Position numbers and translations under genes: made by a program. Shown here piece after piece: positions 6,837 through 14,260 of a stretch of 14,260 bases of DNA. Numbering within the stretch: position 1 is the first letter of the stretch; every line of letters begins with the position of its first letter. The notes below the pieces were generated by a model. It worked only from the letters and a program-made list of their open reading frames with translations, was not told the DNA's origin and searched no databases. Source of the stretch: a bacterium (GTDB lineage: Bacteria; UBP13; UBA5359); the NCBI GenBank assembly GCA_028685295.1, contig JAQUEL010000051.1:1-14260 (forward strand), read 5' to 3'.

Positions 6837-7679
6837 ATGAGTAACAAAAAAGAACTATTTAGGAAAATTGATGATCTTGTCTTACCCATACCGACTTCCA
6901 TCGGACGCTCCAACTTCGATGTAATGTGGGCTAGAGAAGAGCATACCGATTCCTGTACCGAGCTTATGTATGTTCTGCAAGGCAATGTTGAAATCCGAAC
7001 TGCAGAATACTCCATTACTGCCGGTGAAGGCGATACTCTTTACCTTCCTGCCAACATGCCGCACCGCGATATCTTTGCTCAAAACAAACCCTTTGAGGTC
7101 TACCTGGCCCAGTTCCATTGGGCTGGAGAATCCCGATTACTGAAGAGCTTTCTCCCGTCGCAGTTGACCACGCAGAATTCCGGCATCCGGCAGAAGATCA
7201 GCGCTGAATTTCATACGCTCTACCAGGATTTTGTCCTGGGCCTGCCTTTCAACCGGCAACTGGTAGCCGCATCCTTGCTGAGGATTATCTGTTATCTATG
7301 CCAGGAAGCTTCCATTTGTATTGATAACGACACCCCCTCTGCTGCGACTGCAGGCGGAGACAGGCGCACCTGGATTATGAATGAGGCCAAAAACTACATT
7401 CAAAGAGAATTTTGCCGCCCGGTATCTCTGGAAGAGATTGCCACCGCACTGAATATCAGCACTTACTATCTCTCGCGTGTCTTCAGCCAGGAAAGCGGTT
7501 TTACTCTCTCAAGCTATATCAATGAAGTGCGCATGCAGAATGCTGCCAAGCTGCTCTCCGATTACCGCTTGAATATATCTGAAGTGGCACGGTCAATGGG
7601 GTTTACCGACAGCTCTTATTTCAGGAAGGTATTTAAAGCATATTACGGCTGTTCACCCAGAGATTATCGCTCCAGATAA
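6837..7679 (+). CDS. AraC-family transcriptional regulator with cupin sensor domain
   Basis: The product has 280 residues from the ATG at 6837. No good ribosome binding site is visible; TTG codons at 6816 and 6825 are alternative starts adding seven or four residues. The N-terminal half is a small beta-barrel (cupin-like) ligand domain, with its typical histidine/glycine/proline pattern around residues 34-78 (EEHTDSCTELMYVLQGN, then GEGDTLYLPANMPHRD). The C-terminal 100 residues hold two helix-turn-helix motifs (about 197-218 and 247-268) and the AraC signature ending GCSPRDYRSR. Such proteins usually activate neighbouring sugar-use genes on binding a sugar or metabolite. The gene is divergent from the six-gene left operon, making that operon its likely target; the convergent right block may also be under its control. 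Confidence 0.94.
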   Translation: MSNKKELFRKIDDLVLPIPTSIGRSNFDVMWAREEHTDSCTELMYVLQGNVEIRTAEYSITAGEGDTLYLPANMPHRDIFAQNKPFEVYLAQFHWAGESRLLKSFLPSQLTTQNSGIRQKISAEFHTLYQDFVLGLPFNRQLVAASLLRIICYLCQEASICIDNDTPSAATAGGDRRTWIMNEAKNYIQREFCRPVSLEEIATALNISTYYLSRVFSQESGFTLSSYINEVRMQNAAKLLSDYRLNISEVARSMGFTDSSYFRKVFKAYYGCSPRDYRSR

Positions 7680-8055
7680 GGATGCCCATGCCATCTTCAT
7701 ATGCTATGAGAGCATTTCATATTGAACGAACTATGCCTGCATACAGTCATGGCGCATCGGCGCTTCTATCCAATCGCCATTGAATGTAAGTGGTCGGCAT
7801 CAGAATTCAATCCTATCAACCTTCTTGCTTTTTACAGGCAGTATCCCGGCCCCCCTGCACAGCCTGCGACAAGCACGGGTATTTAGAGAGCACGAAGCTG
7901 AGCATATGAGCTGAAGTTATCAAAGGGCTAAATTCTTAGGCTGAAGCTGCAATTACCAGCGTGCAGAATCTACTCCGGCATGGGCCGGCAACTGTTGATG
8001 CCGATACCATTATGCTTCCAATCAAGTTTCAGCAAACCTCTTCGTTCGCATGTTT
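7680..8055. other. Intergenic region between convergent genes, no recognised content
   Basis: This 376-bp stretch separates the 3' ends of araC and the solute-binding protein gene. All frames are broken by stops within short distances, and I recognise no protein remnant. Short hairpins are possible (CCGGC/GCCGG near 7976-7989, and ATGCT/AGCAT near 7702-7716), but neither is followed by a run of T, so neither is a convincing terminator. I see no tRNA-like or repeat structure. Confidence 0.5.
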
Positions 8056-9381
8056 TTATTGCTTATTTCCGATATTCTCAGCCAGTAATTCGTTGATCTT
8101 GCGAGTAGCATTCCATGCTGCTTGCTGTGCCGTTTGTTTCTTCAAGCAGGCTAATTCCAATTCACCGGCTATTATGCCCTGCCACCGGTCTGTAGGAGCA
8201 TACGGCGTCAGAGGACTCGGTACCGTATACTTCACTTCATCCATAAACACTTTATTTATACCAGCAGGATGATTGGGATTGCTGAGAAACATATCTGATT
8301 CGGCTATCTTTTTAACCGCCGGGATATTATAGCCTGCCCTGGCCAGTTCTTTTACACCGTCACCTACCACCAGATGTTCCATCAGCTTCCACGCAGCTTC
8401 CTTGCGCCTCGTTTTGCTGCTTATTACCCAGCCAAAAGGCCCTATCACCATGTTTATTCTCTTCTTCTGGTGGATTCCGGGAGCTACTCCCCAATTCAAG
8501 CCCTTGATCTGTTTTTGCATTATTGGTACGAAATGCCTCCCGGATAAAAACATACCTAGCCTGCCCGTCTGAAAAAGCTGTAACTGATTTTGGGCTTGCA
8601 TATCGCTGGCAGATGGTATAACTCTATCTTTTATTCGCAGGTCTACCAGATACTGAAAAGCCTCTACTGCCTGCGGGCTGTTCAGTAAACATTTCTTGCC
8701 GTCCGGACTGAATACGCTCCCCCCATTTTGATAAATCAATGGGATAACATCTACAAGGCGGCAGCCAAACTCTTTCCCGCTATCTCCCACCCTTGTCAGC
8801 TTGAGCGCCGTCTGCCGAAACTCCGCCCAACTCATGCTCCCGGTGGGATACGACAATCCGGCTTTATCAAACATATCCTTATTGTAGAATAAAGTGTAAT
8901 CGCTGGACCAGTCGGTTCCAAAACCGTATATCGGCCCTTTGCCTATAGTCTTATGCTGTGTATTATACTTATATTTATACAGCACCTGAGGGTAGAAGTC
9001 ATCCAGCTTAAATACGCTGCTTTTGGCAATATATTTATCAAGCGGCTCAAGAATGCCTTTCTGGGCAAAAGTAGGAATATAATCAGGCGATACTCTGAAG
9101 ATATCAGGAGAATTGCCGCCGGCTATCATAGTCAGCAACTTAGCATTATATTGCTCTGTAAGCCATATCTTCTTTACCTTGATATCCGGATTCCGCTTCA
9201 TAAACTCATCTAAAGATTTATCTATGATCTGACAGCCGATGTCTATAGGGTTATAGGTACAAGCAATAACAACCGTTATCTTACCCTGATCGCCAACCTT
9301 GTTGCCTCCGCAGCCGGGGAGTAATATTGCCAGACAGAATATTACCGCCAGATAGTAAAACGAACCGACCTTCATCTTCAT
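8056..9381 (-). CDS. ABC transporter extracellular solute-binding lipoprotein (family 1, sugar type)
   Basis: The 441-residue protein begins with a lipoprotein signal: two lysines in the first four residues, a hydrophobic stretch (about 7-21) and lipobox LPGC with lipidated C24, followed by a glycine/asparagine linker. The mature part shows family 1 solute-binding features. These are an N-terminal strand (KITVVIACTYN), then LLTMIAGGNSPDIFRVSPDY with the following GILEPLDKYI, a GTDWSSDYTLFYNKDMFDKAGL-type segment, and a C-terminal KEAAWKLMEHLV helix. It would sit at the outer membrane-facing or extracytoplasmic surface and deliver an oligo- or monosaccharide to permeases, none of which are in the window. 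It starts 8 bp after the upstream gene's stop; its ribosome binding site (AGGGAAAGAGG) lies inside that gene's end, suggesting coupled translation. Confidence 0.93.
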   Translation of the reverse strand: MKMKVGSFYYLAVIFCLAILLPGCGGNKVGDQGKITVVIACTYNPIDIGCQIIDKSLDEFMKRNPDIKVKKIWLTEQYNAKLLTMIAGGNSPDIFRVSPDYIPTFAQKGILEPLDKYIAKSSVFKLDDFYPQVLYKYKYNTQHKTIGKGPIYGFGTDWSSDYTLFYNKDMFDKAGLSYPTGSMSWAEFRQTALKLTRVGDSGKEFGCRLVDVIPLIYQNGGSVFSPDGKKCLLNSPQAVEAFQYLVDLRIKDRVIPSASDMQAQNQLQLFQTGRLGMFLSGRHFVPIMQKQIKGLNWGVAPGIHQKKRINMVIGPFGWVISSKTRRKEAAWKLMEHLVVGDGVKELARAGYNIPAVKKIAESDMFLSNPNHPAGINKVFMDEVKYTVPSPLTPYAPTDRWQGIIAGELELACLKKQTAQQAAWNATRKINELLAENIGNKQ

Positions 9382-9389
9382 TTCTTTTA

Positions 9390-11015
9390 TCAGCCTCTTT
9401 CCCTACATTCTTTATACTGCGCTAAAGTGTATAAGTCTGCTTCCAGCAATGATCCTCGGGTGCTGAAACAGAGTATGATTTCATTAACATCGGGTACGAT
9501 AAGTATGGAAGAATCGCTATCCTTGACAATCCTTCCCCTTGGGCATAACACTTCATAAGCATAGCCGTTATGCCGGCAACTCAAGCAATGCTTTTCAATT
9601 TCAGTGATGGCGATCTCTTTGGAGCCGTCCCAGCTGATATGCAGGCCCCAGGCCGTATCCGCTGGATCAAGCAAGAAACGTAATCTCTCCGGAGAACAGG
9701 TCATATTTGCCTTGATGCCTCTTTCGCAATTCCAGGAAATACTGAGTTCGCCTGTTCCATCCTTTACATCAATATCCAGCCCCTGTATTTCACGGCATTG
9801 CCCGCCAGATAATACCTCCACCAGCCGTATACCGGCATCATAACGATCATTACTCCACAAAAAACCTTCCATTACGGGCAGAGTATCGTATGTACAACCT
9901 GGAGTAGTACAGGTTGACTCCAAATAGCGCTCCCGGTAGTTCTCATCGAACAGGTGAATATCGCGTATCCGGAAGCGCTTGTTCTCCCAAAAGAAATTTG
10001 CCCGGTAGTAACGACTGCAATACCAGACCGATTTACGCCTCTGCCCCTGCCAATCGCTGAGAGCGGTAACGGCTGATGCCGGCGTTAATCTATACCTGGA
10101 ACGAAATATTTCGCCTGTCTCCGCCAGGGTTTTTACCTGCAGCCGGCCGGCAGCAGCCAATTGTGCCACCAATTCCACCTGATAGGTCAATCCTTCAGAC
10201 ATCGCCGGCCAGCCGAAGGAGTTCTCCTGGCCTACATGAGTATATCCGAAAGTAAGTGAAGGACCGTCCAAAATTGTCTCAAAGAACCAGCTCACCCATT
10301 CGGATGAAGCTCCAGATACGCTGTAAACAGGCTCCAGCGTAAATACGTTTTGCCCATTCTCCTCTATTTTAGCATCATACTGGTAAATAGGATCGCTGCC
10401 CAGCATACGAAAAACAGGCACGTCTATCTGAGCTTCGGTATGCTGGGCCGGCATTAGAGAGTTCATACGGCTGGGATAATAAGCCTGGCTGAAGTAGCCT
10501 CCCCAAAGAGTATAACCATCGGTGCCCCATTGATCCCGGCAGTTGCAGGCAGCCGTAATACCGTAGCGATCAAAGAGATAAGAAAGCAGATGGGCATCTA
10601 TTATCCATGAGCCGACAGAGCGTGGGTAATATCCGAAGATCTCCTTGAAATCGGCCATGAAGATATCCGTCAGCTTTTCTCTTTCAGACGGGGTATAGCC
10701 GATGGGAAAAGATATATCCGCATGCCAATCCCAGGCATAACCGGGACGTCCCCGCCAGGGCAGGCCGGCCCGCTCTACCAGCGGCTGCACCATTTCCAAC
10801 CAGATGCCTATCTCCTGCCGTCCATCCAAGCGCTTAAGCACGGAGGTAAAGTTGTCATTGATCAGCGCATCATACTGCAGCAGCCAGGTAGCCGGCAAGC
10901 CATGCTTCTTAATAAGACGCGATTGTTCGATCACCGGCTCAAGCAGATCCAAATCCGGATTCCTGGGCTCGGTGCCGCGAATGAAGTTGATTATATTGAC
11001 GAAACCCTGTTGCAT
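9390..11015 (-). CDS. Putative NodB/GH57-like barrel protein, possible carbohydrate-active enzyme
   Basis: The product has 541 residues with no signal peptide. I do not recognise a named family with certainty. The first 270 or so residues look like the (beta/alpha)7 barrel shared by polysaccharide deacetylases and GH57/GH38-type hydrolases. There are early strands ending in acidic residues (ATWLLQYDAL with D49; EIGIWLEMV with E74), WDWHAD (95-100), a family-like SWIIDAHLLSYL (D140, H142) and FGYTHVGQENSFGW (256-269). The middle block DQWGTDGYTLWGGY is strikingly rich in aromatics, like a sugar-binding cleft. The C-terminal 200 residues are beta-rich, probably a beta-sandwich. AGAGG lies five bases before the ATG. 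It is downstream of the GH84-like gene (56-bp gap) and coupled to the solute-binding protein gene, so a glycan-trimming or deacetylating role in the cytoplasm is plausible. Confidence 0.72.
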   Translation of the reverse strand: MQQGFVNIINFIRGTEPRNPDLDLLEPVIEQSRLIKKHGLPATWLLQYDALINDNFTSVLKRLDGRQEIGIWLEMVQPLVERAGLPWRGRPGYAWDWHADISFPIGYTPSEREKLTDIFMADFKEIFGYYPRSVGSWIIDAHLLSYLFDRYGITAACNCRDQWGTDGYTLWGGYFSQAYYPSRMNSLMPAQHTEAQIDVPVFRMLGSDPIYQYDAKIEENGQNVFTLEPVYSVSGASSEWVSWFFETILDGPSLTFGYTHVGQENSFGWPAMSEGLTYQVELVAQLAAAGRLQVKTLAETGEIFRSRYRLTPASAVTALSDWQGQRRKSVWYCSRYYRANFFWENKRFRIRDIHLFDENYRERYLESTCTTPGCTYDTLPVMEGFLWSNDRYDAGIRLVEVLSGGQCREIQGLDIDVKDGTGELSISWNCERGIKANMTCSPERLRFLLDPADTAWGLHISWDGSKEIAITEIEKHCLSCRHNGYAYEVLCPRGRIVKDSDSSILIVPDVNEIILCFSTRGSLLEADLYTLAQYKECRERG

Positions 11016-11071
11016 TATCGCCTCTGCCGTCCTTTACTCATTGAGCATAACTACCAGTCCTTCGCCCGTTT

Positions 11072-13885
11072 CTATCCAGCAAAACGCAGACGCCAGAAAC
11101 GTTCCGGTGCATGAAAGCTCCTTTCGACCACCGACCAAGAACTGTATTCCGGCCTACCCCCGGCATATCTGGTCCGAAACAGATTGAAGTTCAGCATCTT
11201 TGTTGCGCTTATTTTCTGTTTGATCACAGCCAACGGTATGGCCGTCTCTACCACCCAGGCACCCTTCTCACGGGAAACCGCTGCCTTCATACCGCTATTC
11301 CAACTCTTATCTGTTTTCTGGGCGTCGTAAACCGTACCCAGAGAGTTTATCACCAGATGATAGTAAGCCCCACGGTCATCGCCCAGCATAATTTCCACGC
11401 AATCGTCGCTGTAGACCTCACTGTCCGATGCAGTCATCAAAGCCTTTAGCTGCAGCATAGCAGGTTCATGGCAGATGAAAGCTATGTAGAGATACTTATC
11501 ATCGCAACATAACCGTGCCTCTGTTTGCTCTCTGGCAGGGCTTACCTTGACGGCACCTGTCAGAGGCATGCTGAAACCTTCAAGCGTAACAGCCGTCTTC
11601 CAGCAAGCATCGTTAAGCCTTCCGTCTATAACAGGGGCACGGTCTACCCGGTAAACATCCACCGGGAAGGGTTTCTCCTGTAACTGCGGTATCAGAACCT
11701 TCTCCAGGAGTTGAATACGGCCCGTCACCCCTGTCTCTATCTCCCGGTAAAAATCATCGAGAATTACTCCTTTAAGAGCCGACAGGCCTTGTTTGAACCT
11801 TTCGGTCAGCTTCGCAGCCGCTAGGAGCCTCTCTTCCCGGGTATCGCCGGATAAAGCTAAGCTGAAGGTCTCATCAGCTAATTTCTGATAGTTCTGCAAC
11901 TTCTGCAGAGCCTCGCTGCCGAATATCTTGGCCGCGGCTCTGGCAACGGATTTTTGCGGATCAAAGCGCGAAGCGTTCCACATATAATCGCTGGCCAGAT
12001 ACCAGATCATCTCTTTGTCTATTAATGGGAACATATACCCTTGCGTAAGCTCAGCCATCTTCCTGTCGTTACGGACGGCAGGAGCAGGCACTATAACCGG
12101 TACCGGCTTCATGGTCTCGAAACCGGTAGCCCAGTTATCCCAGTAGAAGGGTTTGCGGCCGGTGATTTCAACGAACTTACTCGCTGCTTCTGCTGTACTC
12201 ACGCCTGCATTGTTAAAAACAACCTCCTGAGGAAGGGCCGAAAGCACCTTCATGTAATCTCTCTGTCCAGGGCTCCATTCCAGTGGGTTATTATAGTGTT
12301 TAGGAGTAATATACAATCTATTCTTCTGGTCGATGCTTTTGAGTTGTCGGTACAGCGTATCTGCCAAGGAATAATGTGCCGCGGCCAGCCCGGCAAAATT
12401 CTTCTTATCCTCAGCATATTCCAGTTGTATTGGCCCATCATCAAATGCCAAGTGAAAGCATCTGAAACCGCAACCATAATAATCCTTAAGTTGTATCTTA
12501 AGAGCCTCGATATCCTGCGGATCGGAGAATCTGATACGTCTGGTATAGCCTCTATCGGGCCTGACGGCAGCAACCGGTATAATGAACCTCTGTTCACAGT
12601 TCCTGACGAAATCAGCCATCTGTCCTTTCTGGGCATCGGTAAAAGGCTTCCACCACTCATAGGAGCCCGTAATGACATTATGCGACGGGCCGAAGAAGAT
12701 GTTCATTTTCAGGGGAACCATCCATTTATCGATGCGACTAAGGCTCATCGTTCCTGGCACCAGCCCGCGTCGGATAAAATCCGGTTTATCTATTATTGTT
12801 CCTTCCAACAACATATAGCCGTCACCGCTGCTGACAAGATACTGCTTGAAAGATTGCACGGCATAATAAACACCCTGCCAGGTATTTCCGGTCAGCAGTA
12901 TGACGTTTTTGTCGAATAGCCGTCCGACTGATAGAACATATCCCTGATCGCCCAAATCGGACCAATTAACCGGTATCTTAAACCTGCGCAGGTATTCTCC
13001 TATCAGGGGAGTATCATCGTGTCTACCTGCCAGGATAATATTTTTACAGGCGGTAAGATCATCATCCAATGAAAGCACCGGGGTTTCTTCCCTCGTCTTA
13101 TCCTTAAGAAAGGTGCATAACTCCTCTATGAAATGCGCATCTTTACTATTCTGCCCAACAACCAAAGTTATTTTCTTCAAAGGAATCGTCTGTTGGCCGT
13201 AATGCTCCTTCCAGGGTTGGGGAATAATAATTGGTCTTGTTATTTCGCCGACAGCCGTGGCTCCAGACAGAGCCGAGGAGACTGCATCAGGCAGTAATCT
13301 ATCATCGGTAATGATAACAGACAGGTCATCAAACCACGCTGTGCCGGTGCAACAGCTCAAACCGCATAAAAGCTGTATTCTGGAAGCGCTGTCCGGGAGT
13401 TGAAATTGGCTCTCATATTTTGTCCAGTCTGTTGCCTTGGCAACAGCTCTAGCTATCCAATACTGCTTCAGTATCTTGCCGCCAGCATCAAAGGCTCGTA
13501 GAACAACCACCGGCGTATTGTAATCGGTTTCACCCATAACTACATTATCAGTCTTCATCCAGGCAGAGACCTTTAGTTTTGAACCACCTTTGACTTCAAC
13601 CTGATATTTTTCATCAATCATCCATCCTAAAGTTCGGCCCGGATTCTCTGTCGCTGAAATCTTGAGCAACCGCTCTCCTGAATGAGCATGTTCTGAGGTC
13701 CATTCCAAGTTGACACGCCTGGACATATCACCTCTCCCCAGGACTGCTACCCAATCCTTAGGTGAGTTAACTCCATCTTCAAATCCTGGATTGGGTATAA
13801 TATTCTCTCTAGCATCAGTCTGCGCCCATGCTGATAAGGTAAACCACACCACAAGAAAGATCATCAATACGAAATATCTTTTCAC
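11072..13885 (-). CDS. Secreted GH84-type beta-N-acetylglucosaminidase-like protein with carbohydrate-binding modules
   Basis: The product has 937 residues from a GTG start with AAGGGGG eight bases ahead. A signal peptide (residues 1-21, cleavage after AWA) precedes a CBM4/9-like beta-sandwich (about 27-192: NPGFEDG at the start, WFDDLSVI at the end). A GH20b/GH84 N-terminal alpha/beta domain follows (about 215-365). The catalytic barrel (about 366-640) contains HLAFDDG with D482-D483, the adjacent aspartate pair that GH84 enzymes use for substrate-assisted hydrolysis. It also has YITPKHYNN (525-533) and YWDNWATGF (581-589), matching GH84 pocket segments that hold the N-acetyl sugar. A helical region (about 640-735) leads to a C-terminal CBM9-like domain (about 743-937: APVIDGRLNDACW, DDKYLYIAF, YSDDCVEIML). 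The likely role is extracellular cleavage of terminal beta-linked N-acetylglucosamine or a related sugar. Substrate specificity is inferred only. Confidence 0.88.
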   Translation of the reverse strand: MKRYFVLMIFLVVWFTLSAWAQTDARENIIPNPGFEDGVNSPKDWVAVLGRGDMSRRVNLEWTSEHAHSGERLLKISATENPGRTLGWMIDEKYQVEVKGGSKLKVSAWMKTDNVVMGETDYNTPVVVLRAFDAGGKILKQYWIARAVAKATDWTKYESQFQLPDSASRIQLLCGLSCCTGTAWFDDLSVIITDDRLLPDAVSSALSGATAVGEITRPIIIPQPWKEHYGQQTIPLKKITLVVGQNSKDAHFIEELCTFLKDKTREETPVLSLDDDLTACKNIILAGRHDDTPLIGEYLRRFKIPVNWSDLGDQGYVLSVGRLFDKNVILLTGNTWQGVYYAVQSFKQYLVSSGDGYMLLEGTIIDKPDFIRRGLVPGTMSLSRIDKWMVPLKMNIFFGPSHNVITGSYEWWKPFTDAQKGQMADFVRNCEQRFIIPVAAVRPDRGYTRRIRFSDPQDIEALKIQLKDYYGCGFRCFHLAFDDGPIQLEYAEDKKNFAGLAAAHYSLADTLYRQLKSIDQKNRLYITPKHYNNPLEWSPGQRDYMKVLSALPQEVVFNNAGVSTAEAASKFVEITGRKPFYWDNWATGFETMKPVPVIVPAPAVRNDRKMAELTQGYMFPLIDKEMIWYLASDYMWNASRFDPQKSVARAAAKIFGSEALQKLQNYQKLADETFSLALSGDTREERLLAAAKLTERFKQGLSALKGVILDDFYREIETGVTGRIQLLEKVLIPQLQEKPFPVDVYRVDRAPVIDGRLNDACWKTAVTLEGFSMPLTGAVKVSPAREQTEARLCCDDKYLYIAFICHEPAMLQLKALMTASDSEVYSDDCVEIMLGDDRGAYYHLVINSLGTVYDAQKTDKSWNSGMKAAVSREKGAWVVETAIPLAVIKQKISATKMLNFNLFRTRYAGGRPEYSSWSVVERSFHAPERFWRLRFAG

Positions 13886-13952
13886 TGCAATTACCCCCTT
13901 CTGATTGCAACTCTTCCATTATTAATCCTGTCCTACAGCCCATAAAAAGCTG

Positions 13953-14260
13953 TTACGAAAGACGGATTAATTCCAGATCATCAAACCAGACCGCTCCGTC
14001 ATTTCCGTCGCTGCGACAGGCAACCAGCACTTTTTCAGCCTGCTCCGGAACTTCCGTTCGGAAAGAAACTCTCCGCCAATCAATAGAGCCGGATAGTTCC
14101 ACGCTTCTGTGCTCCGCCACCGGCTCGTTATCCCTGGTATAAAAGTAGACCACCAGATAGCTTGCCCCCGTAGCCTTCTCCGTCTTCATCCAGCCCGCAC
14201 ATTCAAACATCTGTCCCGCTTTGACTGGCACCGCACATGTCCATCTCTGCCGCCATTCGA
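13953..14260 (-). CDS. C-terminal fragment of a protein ending in a carbohydrate-binding-like beta-sandwich (5' end outside window)
   Basis: One hundred and one residues are visible, ending at TAA (13953-13955); the frame stays open to the right edge, so the start is outside the window. An internal GTG at 14231 opens the same frame but falls inside the domain and is not the real start. The fragment contains AGWMKTEKATG, then DWRRVSFRTEVP, and finishes with GAVWFDDLELIRL. This is the typical closing half of CBM4/9-like jelly-roll domains and closely parallels the N-terminal module of the neighbouring GH84-like protein (SAWMKTDNV ... TAWFDDLSVI). It is probably the tail of another secreted glycan-binding or glycan-cleaving protein. 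The stop is 67 bp before the GH84-like start, so co-transcription is likely. Confidence 0.8.
   Translation of the reverse strand, partial: EWRQRWTCAVPVKAGQMFECAGWMKTEKATGASYLVVYFYTRDNEPVAEHRSVELSGSIDWRRVSFRTEVPEQAEKVLVACRSDGNDGAVWFDDLELIRLS

Noticed and set aside
7976-7998. CCGGC/GCCGG hairpin and overlapping CGGCA/TGCCG hairpin as a bidirectional terminator
   Set aside because: Stems are only five base pairs and no T run follows on either strand.
12041-12919. 292-codon plus-strand open frame
   Set aside because: It is antisense to the catalytic domain of the GH84-like gene and has no recognisable motif or ribosome binding site.

Overview
The window is bacterial accessory DNA of roughly 50% G+C (judged by eye), densely packed with carbohydrate-metabolism genes. 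Strong Shine-Dalgarno sequences, a lipobox solute-binding protein, an AraC-type regulator and many xylose-isomerase-like TIM barrels fit a saccharolytic anaerobe, for example a clostridial Firmicute or a Lentisphaerae-type bacterium. No phylogenetic marker is present, so the taxon is a guess. I see no rRNA, tRNA, CRISPR, IS element or phage gene.

Left block (1-6617, all minus strand). Six closely spaced genes form one apparent operon. In order of transcription they are: a DegT/StsC-like PLP aminotransferase, a cytoplasmic protein with a neutral-ceramidase-like domain, a sugar-phosphate isomerase/epimerase TIM barrel, an IolE-like TIM barrel, a class I xylose-isomerase-like enzyme, and a Gfo/Idh/MocA NAD(P)-dependent oxidoreductase cut by the left edge. 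Gaps are 22-73 bp, and most of the genes have a clear ribosome binding site. An AraC-family activator (6837-7679, plus strand) diverges from this operon across a 219-bp control region with a good sigma-70 -10 box for the operon.

Right block (8056-14260, all minus strand). In order of transcription it holds: the C-terminus of a protein ending in a carbohydrate-binding-like beta-sandwich (cut by the right edge), a large secreted GH84-type beta-N-acetylglucosaminidase-like protein with N- and C-terminal carbohydrate-binding modules, a 541-residue cytoplasmic protein resembling NodB/GH57-like barrels, and an ABC-transporter solute-binding lipoprotein. No permease or ATPase gene is in the window. 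The right block converges on araC across 376 bp in which I find no gene and no convincing terminator.

Working model (inference): the secreted GH84-like enzyme releases an amino- or acetamido-sugar unit from an external glycan and the lipoprotein captures the product. The AraC-controlled operon then processes the imported sugar or cyclitol by oxidation (Gfo/Idh/MocA), transamination or its reverse (DegT), and isomerisation, epimerisation or dehydration (three different TIM barrels). The combination of an StsC-like aminotransferase, an IolE-like protein and a Gfo/Idh/MocA dehydrogenase points to an aminocyclitol or 3-keto/3-amino-sugar route. I do not recognise the whole set as a described pathway, and it is the most interesting candidate here.
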